From: an uncultured Collinsella sp.
GTDB taxonomy: Bacteria; Actinomycetota; Coriobacteriia; Coriobacteriales; Coriobacteriaceae
Reading direction: 5' to 3'
DNA: 19,441 nucleotides
NCBI GenBank assembly: GCA_900757615.1
Contig: CAAEON010000011.1
Span: forward strand, 1-19,441
Below, one piece after another: positions 14,767 through 19,441 of the stretch (position 1 is its first letter; the number at the start of each line of letters is the position of its first letter). A model generated the notes under the pieces. It was not told the origin of the DNA and made no database searches. It was given only the letters and a program-made list of their open reading frames with translations. Position numbers and translations under genes: made by a program.

Positions 14767-14988
14767 AAAGGGCAAATATGAGTACTGTTACCCTTTTAGT
14801 AGCAGCGATTCTTGGTCGAAATCGGCAAAACTCGACTTGAAACTCCCCAATCACCGTCAGCTAACGCCAAATTGGAAGTCGATGGTCACTCATTAACGTA
14901 CAGTTCTTATAACTTTGTTCATTATTTTCCGCACCTAAAATGAAACGCCGTTTGTGACAGTACTCACAAACGGCGTTTTTTGACCACT
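14767..14988. repeat. Second ATGAGTACTG element (copy R3 and diverged copy R4)
   Basis: R3 (about 14765-14812, plus) repeats AAAAAAGGGCAAATATGAGTACTG (14767-14788 region) and continues with the GTAGCAGCG segment. R4 (about 14988-14955, minus) keeps the A6 run and TGAGTACTGT but differs between them. The two face each other about 150 bases apart, as R1 and R2 do at 211-425. The inside is AT-rich and lacks a credible gene. The stretch 14699-15071 has nothing else that I can identify. Confidence 0.6.
14943..14981. terminator. Strong intrinsic terminator between the 84-aa gene and nhaA
   Basis: AAACGCCGTTTGTGA and TCACAAACGGCGTTT form a perfect 15-bp stem with a six-base loop. The plus strand continues with T (six in a row counting the stem end). 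The minus strand ends in TTTCATTTTA, so it may stop the convergent nhaA message too. The loop GTACTG, with flanking TGA, also belongs to repeat copy R4. Confidence 0.85.
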
Positions 14989-15071
14989 GGCGTGTCTGGC
15001 AGGCGGCAAGCACCACCCGAATCCGCATTTTGAACGCGCCCGAATCGGTTCTGGAGCCGGTTTTCGCGCTC

Positions 15072-16430
15072 TTACTCGTCCTTGGGCGCGGGGTGTTTGC
15101 AGATCACACTCATGTAGATCATGCCAAGTACGGCCGCGGTGACAGAGCCGGCAAGAATAGCGGCCTTGGCGGCCAGAACCTCAAACTGGGCCGTCGGGAA
15201 GGCAAGGCCGCTGATGAGGATCGACATGGTAAAGCCGATACCGCCCAGAATGCCCACACCGGCAATCATGTGCCAGTTGACATTGCGCGGCAGCTCGGAG
15301 ATCTTGAGCTTAACCAGGGCAAACGTCATGCCAAAGATACCGATCGGCTTGCCCAGCAGCATGCCAAAGTACACGCCGAGCGTCACCGGGTCGGTGAGTA
15401 GCGTGCTCATGTCCACGCCCACTAGGCGAACCTGTGCGTTCACGAACGCAAAGATCGGCAGAATCACAAAGTTGACCGGCGTGGAGATCAGACGCTCCAT
15501 GCGGATGAGCGGCGGGGTCACGCGGTGCATGACGCGCTCGACCTTGGTGGTCGAGACGGTAAAGTCATGCTGGCCCAGGATGTGCGCCTCGTCGTCGTAG
15601 CGGTCATCGAGCAGCGGCAGACACTCCCCCAACCAATCGGTAAGGCTGTCGAGCTTAACACCGCACTTGGCCGGGATGGTAAAGGCCAAGATGACGCCAG
15701 CAAGCGTGGCATGTACGCCGCTCTTGAACATGCAGAACCACAACAGCAGGCCCAGTACCGAATACGGGGCAAGGCGGTAATGCTGCGTCTTGTTGAGCCA
15801 CACGAGCGCGCAGGTCACAAGCGCGGCGGCGCCCAACCAAAACGGATTGGGGCTCTGACCGTAGAAGATGGCGATGGCGGCGATGGAGATGAGGTCGTCG
15901 GCGATGGCGAGCGTCGAGAAGAACACGCGCACGCCGTTGGGCACACGGTTGCCCAAAAGCGACAGCACGCCCAGCGCAAAGGCAATATCGGTTGCCATGG
16001 GGATGGCCCAGCCGTTATGCGCGCCGGCATGGTTAAAGATCAGATAGATGCAGGCGGGAACAACGACGCCGCCCACGGCCGCCAGCATGGGAAGCATGGC
16101 CTGGCGCGGGTTTTTGAGCTCGCCGACCGTCATCTCATACTTGAGCTCAATACCCACCAGCAAAAAGAAAATCGCCATGAGGAAGTCGTTGACGAAAAGC
16201 TCAACAGTGAGACCGGCCGTAAGGTTGCCCAGGCCCACATACAGCGGGGTCTCCAAAAAGTGATGGATGGCCTCGTAGGCATCGGTATTGGCGCAAATGA
16301 CGGCGGCGATGGCGGCGAAGACCATGACGGCGGCGGAAATCGTGCCGTTCTCGGCGATGCGTTCCCAGATGTCGTGACGTTCAAAGCGCTTGCGCTCACG
16401 AACGTTGAACAGCTGCTCAGTTGCTGCCAT
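15072..16430 (-). CDS. nhaA: Na+/H+ antiporter NhaA
   Basis: The product has 452 residues and about twelve membrane helices. It exports Na+ or Li+ in exchange for protons and supports pH and salt homeostasis. The family signature is clear: FLLVGIELKYE (89-99), GGVVVPACIYLIFN (120-133), ATDIAFALGVLSLLGNRVP (146-164), and the ion-binding pair Asp178-Asp179 in LAIADDL. GKPIGIFG in the C-terminal half matches the region of the conserved lysine helix. The N-terminus is hydrophilic and longer than in E. coli NhaA (388 residues). ATG 16430 follows AAGGAG. The leader carries a terminator-like structure and a second hairpin, suggesting attenuation. It is a single-gene unit facing the 84-aa gene. Confidence 0.96.
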   Translation of the reverse strand: MAATEQLFNVRERKRFERHDIWERIAENGTISAAVMVFAAIAAVICANTDAYEAIHHFLETPLYVGLGNLTAGLTVELFVNDFLMAIFFLLVGIELKYEMTVGELKNPRQAMLPMLAAVGGVVVPACIYLIFNHAGAHNGWAIPMATDIAFALGVLSLLGNRVPNGVRVFFSTLAIADDLISIAAIAIFYGQSPNPFWLGAAALVTCALVWLNKTQHYRLAPYSVLGLLLWFCMFKSGVHATLAGVILAFTIPAKCGVKLDSLTDWLGECLPLLDDRYDDEAHILGQHDFTVSTTKVERVMHRVTPPLIRMERLISTPVNFVILPIFAFVNAQVRLVGVDMSTLLTDPVTLGVYFGMLLGKPIGIFGMTFALVKLKISELPRNVNWHMIAGVGILGGIGFTMSILISGLAFPTAQFEVLAAKAAILAGSVTAAVLGMIYMSVICKHPAPKDE

Positions 16431-16444
16431 GGGCGGCTCCTTTC

Positions 16445-16500
16445 ACGGGATGGCTCCCGTCTTAAAAAAGCACGGCCCGCCCAAGTGGCGGCGCCGCGCT
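16445..16500 (-). promoter_or_regulatory. nhaA leader: terminator-like stem with T6, then a second hairpin
   Basis: On the minus strand GCGCGGC-g-CCGCC pairs with GGCGGGCCGTGC, a stem of 12 pairs with one bulge and one G-U, and is followed by TTTTTT. Ten bases later ACGGGA-GCCA-TCCCGT forms a hairpin just before the ribosome-binding site. The upstream gene ppaC has its own terminator at 16639-16678, so this one probably lies inside the nhaA leader. About 140 bases (16501-16638) are available for a promoter and sensing domain. I could not assign a known riboswitch class. Confidence 0.55.
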
Positions 16501-16638
16501 CTAACGTATTACGCTTGCATCTAGCCTACCCTGCACGACAAGCACGCAGGCGTGGCCGAAAAGCGGAACCACAGGTTGAACATTATTTGCTCAACGGCAC
16601 GGGAGCCCCTGTCCAAGAAACGGCGTGGCCCCGCGCAC

Positions 16639-16678
16639 AAAAAACGACCGGAGCGCGGGGCGTCCGCGATCCGGTCGT
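16639..16678 (-). terminator. Intrinsic terminator of ppaC
   Basis: The minus strand reads ACGACCGGA, an inner GC-rich hairpin, TCCGGTCGT, then TTTTTT. The nine-bp outer stem is perfect and lies 20 bases after the ppaC stop. Confidence 0.9.
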
Positions 16679-16697
16679 GGCGTTTGGTCAACTAAGC

Positions 16698-17621
16698 CTA
16701 GCAGGCGGCCATGATGGGGGCAGCGACCTGCTTCTTACGGGAGAGGACGCCCGGCATCCAGACGCCGTCGTGCTCGTCAGCAATGCCCAGGCCCTTCTGA
16801 GCGGCCTCGGTCTCGCCCTCGAGCAGGACCTGCGAGCCCTCCTCCATGATGTCAGTGATGCACAGGACGATGCCGTCAGCACCCTTCTCGGCGGCGTAGG
16901 CGCGCATGGCCTCGCGGATCTCGTCAATCATGCCAAGCGCACGGCTCTTGTCGACGGTCTCGTACTGGCCGATGAGCAGCTTCTTGCCGGCAGGCTCGAA
17001 CATCTTGATGTCGTTGCCGACCATCTCGGCTGCGGTGAAGGAGCCGGACGGACGGGTGAGGAAGACCTCCATGCCAAACTTGACCGGGTCGACGCCCACC
17101 TGCTCGCCGAGCTTGGCGGCGACGGCGCGGTCGACATCGGTGGTGGTGGGGCTCTTGAGCATGAGCGTGTCGGTCATCATGGCCGAGAGCAGCAGCTTGG
17201 CCTGAACGTCGGAAAGCTCAACGCCGAGCACGCCGGCGAGCTTGGTGACGATGGTGCAGCTGGAGCCCCAGGGCAGGCAGATGTAGTGCAGCGGGCCGGC
17301 GGTCTCGAAGTCGCCGATGCGGTGATGGTCGACGACACCAAAGACCGTGGCGTCCTTAAGGCCGGCAACGGACTGGGCGGACTCGTTGTGGTCGGTGAGG
17401 ACGACGAGCTGGCCGGCCTCGACGGACTCGATCACGCGGGGCTCGGCAATGCCGGCGTCGGTAAGCAGCTTGGCGGACTCGGCCGGAAGCTGGCCCAGAG
17501 CGCAAGCCTCGTAGGTGTTGCCGGCATACTCAACCTGGTTGAGCAGCTGGGACAGGACGACGGCGCTCATGATGGCGTCGTTATCGGGGTTCTGGTGACC
17601 AAAGACAAGAACGTTTGCCAT
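16698..17621 (-). CDS. ppaC: Manganese-dependent inorganic pyrophosphatase (DHH family)
   Basis: The product has 307 residues, the family II length. It hydrolyses pyrophosphate to phosphate, pulling biosynthetic reactions forward. Metal ligands are visible: GHQNPDND with His9, Asp13 and Asp15; Asp77 in LTDHNE; the DHH triad at 98-100; and Asp151 in MMTDT. The C-terminal SRKKQ motif (294-298) binds the substrate phosphates. There are no CBS domains, so it is the unregulated form. ATG 17621 follows GGAGG at good spacing. It is monocistronic, with its own terminator. Confidence 0.97.
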   Translation of the reverse strand: MANVLVFGHQNPDNDAIMSAVVLSQLLNQVEYAGNTYEACALGQLPAESAKLLTDAGIAEPRVIESVEAGQLVVLTDHNESAQSVAGLKDATVFGVVDHHRIGDFETAGPLHYICLPWGSSCTIVTKLAGVLGVELSDVQAKLLLSAMMTDTLMLKSPTTTDVDRAVAAKLGEQVGVDPVKFGMEVFLTRPSGSFTAAEMVGNDIKMFEPAGKKLLIGQYETVDKSRALGMIDEIREAMRAYAAEKGADGIVLCITDIMEEGSQVLLEGETEAAQKGLGIADEHDGVWMPGVLSRKKQVAAPIMAAC

Positions 17622-17735
17622 GGATATCCTCCACTTGATATGTGTACTTGGACGTAGCTATGGTAGCACGCCGATGCCGAGCCTTCGCAGACGGAAGGGC
17701 CACGGCATATTTTGGGGCAGGCATGGGGGCCAAGG

Positions 17736-17764
17736 CTGTCCCTTTTGCACCATGTTGGTGCAAA
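17736..17764. repeat. TTTGCACCA hairpin with CTGTCCC box, downstream of the ROK gene
   Basis: TTTGCACCA (17744-17752), loop TGT, and TGGTGCAAA form a perfect nine-bp stem. CTGTCCCTTTT (17736-17746) overlaps its left side, and the words recur nearby as CTGACCCCCTTGCACCA. It lies in the 166-base gap between ppaC and the ROK gene and may act as the 3' structure of the latter. The CTGTCCCTTTT word is inverted at 18807-18817, on the other side of the ROK gene. Confidence 0.65.
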
Positions 17765-17787
17765 GTAACCTGACCCCCTTGCACCAG

Positions 17788-18741
17788 CTATTTACCGGCA
17801 GCGCGCAGGGCTACGTAGGCGGCACCGATGATGCCGGCGTCGTTTCCGAGCGAAGCGACCTTGATGGGCGTCTCGCGCGAGGCAGAAAGCGCGTACTGCT
17901 TAAAGTGCTCGCGGACCTTGTCGAGGTAGACATCGGCCGAGGCGGATGCGCCGCCGCCGATGAGGAACATCTCGGGATCGACCACGTTGGCAATAAGCGC
18001 CAGGGCGCGACCGAGATAGTCGGCCATGGTATCGGCCGCGGCAAGCGCGAGCTTGTCGCCCTCGCGGCAGGCCTGGAACACGTCCTTGGAATCGGAGGGA
18101 CCGGTGAGCTCGATGGGCTCGACGCCTGCCTTCTTGCACTCGGCAAGGTAGTTGCTCACCACGCCGGTGGCGCTGGAATACTGCTCCAGATGGCCATGGC
18201 CGCCGCAGCCGCAGGTGCGCTCCTCGTCGGGGTTCAGGCACATATGGCCAATCTCGCCGCCGGCGCCCACAACGCCTGATACCACGTCGCCGTTAACGAT
18301 AACGCCGCCGCCCACGCCGGTACCGATAGTGACCATCACCACGTTCTGTACGCCCTTGGCAGAGCCGAGCCAGGCCTCGCCCATGGCAGCAGCGTTGGCA
18401 TCGTTCTCGTACTTAACGACCGCGTCGGGGCAGTGCTCCTGAATGGCGATCCTCAGCTCGGGCAGGTTAATGGCAATGTTGGCCTTGACCTTGGCATCGC
18501 CCGATGCCGGGATGGGGCACGGAACTGCCAGGCCAATGCCCGCCACAAAGGCGCGCGGAATCTGAGCCTTGGCGACCACCTGGTCGATAGCCTCGGTCAC
18601 CGCGGCAAAGCCCGCGGCGTCAACGATGGGAGGCGTGGGCACGCTGGCCTTGGCCAGCAGGTTGCCGTCCTCGTCGAACAGGCCCTCCTTAACCGAAGTG
18701 CCGCCGACGTCAATGCCGATGTAATACTGCTTAGGTTCCAT
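17788..18741 (-). CDS. ROK family sugar kinase, probable glucokinase
   Basis: The product has 317 residues, starting at ATG 18741. An upstream in-frame start at 18807 was rejected, because the ROK domain begins at MEPKQYYIGIDVGGTS. It phosphorylates a hexose, most likely glucose, with ATP. Motifs: DVGGTSVK (11-18, phosphate 1), ENDANAAAMGE with catalytic Asp114, TIGTGVGGG (138-146, phosphate 2), and GEIGHM with zinc ligand His166. CGCGGHGHLE (177-186) is the ROK zinc motif CxCGxxGCxE in which the last Cys is His184. The CFLIGGGAS-like segment near the C-terminus is the adenosine region. It is monocistronic, between two GGGAC-type hairpin repeats. A role as N-acetyl sugar kinase cannot be excluded. 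Confidence 0.9.
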   Translation of the reverse strand: MEPKQYYIGIDVGGTSVKEGLFDEDGNLLAKASVPTPPIVDAAGFAAVTEAIDQVVAKAQIPRAFVAGIGLAVPCPIPASGDAKVKANIAINLPELRIAIQEHCPDAVVKYENDANAAAMGEAWLGSAKGVQNVVMVTIGTGVGGGVIVNGDVVSGVVGAGGEIGHMCLNPDEERTCGCGGHGHLEQYSSATGVVSNYLAECKKAGVEPIELTGPSDSKDVFQACREGDKLALAAADTMADYLGRALALIANVVDPEMFLIGGGASASADVYLDKVREHFKQYALSASRETPIKVASLGNDAGIIGAAYVALRAAGK

Positions 18742-18795
18742 GGGAGCCCGCCTTTCTCGTTTAAACATTGCCTGTATGGTACCGCTCCCAAGGCA

Positions 18796-18836
18796 AAAAC
18801 CTACCAAAAAGGGACAGGTTTGTTTTGGCAGGTTTT
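18796..18836. repeat. GGGACAGG hairpin repeat upstream of the ROK gene
   Basis: AAAACCTACCAAAA and TTTTGGCAGGTTTT pair over 14 positions with one A-C mismatch, which is a G-U pair in a minus-strand transcript. The loop is AGGGACAGGTTTG. It lies 55 bases before the ROK start. It is related in style to the repeats at 6098, 7217 and 17736 through the GGGAC word in or beside the hairpin. Confidence 0.6.
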
Positions 18837-18949
18837 ATCTGGGAAAACGCAAGGCATGAGATTCGGTTCGCTGGGCGGCAAAACGGCCCAACCCCATCTT
18901 CGAGCCGATCAATTTGCTCAATACCACATTATTCGAATGCATATTCATT

Positions 18950-19016
18950 TAGAGCGCTCTAGTTGATAGAGAGAAGCGTTTTTTAATTATATCTTTCTCG
19001 AACTTTTCAAAAACGC
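18950..19016. promoter_or_regulatory. AT-rich region upstream of the GntR gene with palindromes
   Basis: The gene-free stretch 18837-19080 is clearly more AT-rich than its surroundings. It contains the 12-base palindrome TAGAGCGCTCTA (18950-18961) and the arms GCGTTTTT (18976-18983) and AAAAACGC (19009-19016). These could be operators or a weak hairpin. No -35/-10 pair is convincing here. Confidence 0.35.
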
Positions 19017-19039
19017 AATAGGGATGCTTAGGCGTGGAC

Positions 19040-19057
19040 TATACTTTTTTTATACTC
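19040..19057 (+). promoter_or_regulatory. Candidate -10 box and direct repeat before the GntR gene
   Basis: TATACT (19040-19045) is followed by TTTTTT and ATACTC, a direct repeat of ATACT. Read on the minus strand, the upstream edge is GTATAGTCCAC. This resembles one side of the GTATAGACCA-type operators known for HutC/NagR regulators, so autoregulation is possible. The -35 region is poor. Confidence 0.35.
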
Positions 19058-19080
19058 AATCAAGCTGGAAAGGAGGTTCC

Positions 19081-19323
19081 ATGATTCCCAAATATGAGGC
19101 GATAGCTGCGGATATCCGCCGAAGCATCGAGGACGGCGTTCTTAAACCGGGCGACAAGCTACCCACCGTCGTTGAGTTCTGCGAGATCTATAGCGTTTCC
19201 AAAATCACCGTCAAACGTGCTATTGAGCAGATTACCGATGAAGGTCTTGTTACCAGCCGGCGCGGATCGGGCACCTACGTTAAGGACACGGCGGGACTGG
19301 TAGCGCGCAGAGATGTGGTGTAA
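19081..19323 (+). CDS. GntR-type winged-helix regulator, apparently lacking its effector domain
   Basis: The product has 80 residues. ATG 19081 follows AAGGAGG. The whole sequence is the GntR DNA-binding domain: PKYEAIAADIRRSIEDGVLKPG (3-24), PTVVEFCEIYSVSKITVKRAIEQ (28-50) as the helix-turn-helix, and GLVTSRRGSGTYV (55-67) as the wing. HutC-type members normally continue with a UTRA sugar-phosphate-binding domain to about 240 residues. Here the frame enters the inverted repeat at 19299 and stops at 19321. It may be a truncated remnant, a single-domain regulator, or the product of a rearrangement at the repeat. The wing is intact, so DNA binding is plausible. Confidence 0.75.
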   Translation: MIPKYEAIAADIRRSIEDGVLKPGDKLPTVVEFCEIYSVSKITVKRAIEQITDEGLVTSRRGSGTYVKDTAGLVARRDVV

Positions 19324-19395
19324 GAGGCGGGGCATGCCCCGTCTCCGCCCTTTCTTGAAAGGGAGGGGACACCGCCTAGAATTCGTCGTTGGAGT
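19299..19395. repeat. Right arm of the 97-bp terminal inverted repeat
   Basis: This is the exact reverse complement of 1-97. It covers the last seven codons and the stop of the GntR-type gene, then a palindrome on CGGGGCATGCCCCG (19324-19345 with flanks). Next is a hairpin at 19341-19370 (CCCTTTC, TT, GAAAGGG, extended by GTCTCC/GGGGAC with one mismatch and one wobble). The tail ends at GGAGT. No T-run follows, so it is not an obvious terminator. Confidence 0.9.
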
Positions 19396-19409
19396 AATGA
19401 AGGTGACGA

Positions 19410-19441
19410 ATGGAAGGAAAGGCGATGCCCCAAGAAGAGAG
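19410..19441 (+). CDS. Possible first codons of a gene running off the window
   Basis: ATG 19410 (after GAAGGTGA) and the in-frame ATG 19425 (after GGAAGGAAAGG) both have ribosome-binding-like sequence and give an open frame to the edge (MEGKAMPQEE or MPQEE). ATG 19397 in another frame is also open. Too short to identify; it could be the first gene controlled by the GntR-type regulator. Confidence 0.3.
   Translation, partial: MEGKAMPQEE

Noticed and set aside
15525..17657. A 710-codon plus-strand open frame across nhaA and ppaC
   Set aside because: It passes through the ppaC terminator and both gene starts on the other strand; it is an antisense shadow.

Overview
The window looks like about 19.4 kb of a high-GC Gram-positive chromosome. 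The gene set suggests a Coriobacteriia genome, Collinsella-like: a tmk-holB-ricT operon, a DHH-type Mn-dependent pyrophosphatase, a class Ic aspartate aminotransferase, and tatAC next to hypAB. This assignment comes from gene content and style, not from a database search. No rRNA, tRNA, CRISPR array, prophage or IS transposase is visible.

Layout. 1-461 has no credible gene. It holds one arm of a 97-bp inverted repeat whose partner is at 19299-19395, a GC hairpin, and a 215-bp element bounded by 28-bp inverted repeats. Then, mostly on the minus strand: a nuclease-domain protein of the AbiEi/DUF559 type (462-1571), comF (1583-2389), ricT (2492-4192), holB (4183-5310) and tmk (5312-5995). A plus-strand zinc-ribbon membrane protein (6215-7198) lies between two copies of a GGGACGTTCC hairpin repeat. 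Minus-strand topA (7341-9935), hypB (9990-10673), hypA (10729-11085), tatC (11092-11883) and tatA (11883-12470) read as one tightly packed run. An anti-sigma-factor antagonist (12624-12938) and an aminotransferase (12990-14294) follow. A plus-strand 84-aa orphan (14444-14698) is followed by a second repeat element and a terminator. Minus-strand nhaA (15072-16430), ppaC (16698-17621) and a ROK sugar kinase (17788-18741) come next. The window closes with a plus-strand, apparently truncated GntR regulator (19081-19323) running into the inverted repeat, and perhaps the first codons of another gene.

How the genes work together. tmk, holB and ricT form the conserved nucleotide/replication/RNA-processing cluster known from Firmicutes. 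ComF and a nuclease-fold protein lie downstream of it. TatA/TatC and HypA/HypB are translationally coupled; this fits nickel insertion into, and Tat export of, a [NiFe] hydrogenase encoded elsewhere. ppaC, the ROK kinase and nhaA are independent housekeeping units. nhaA has a terminator-like structure in its leader.

The most unusual material is outside the genes. There is the long inverted repeat enclosing nearly the whole window. A dispersed repeat (core GGCAAATATGAGTACTG) is present in three good copies and one diverged copy; its substitutions keep both a hairpin, by G-U wobble, and a short open frame. Hairpin repeats containing GGGAC bracket two different single genes. Starts and coordinates were read by eye. 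No alignment or folding software was run.
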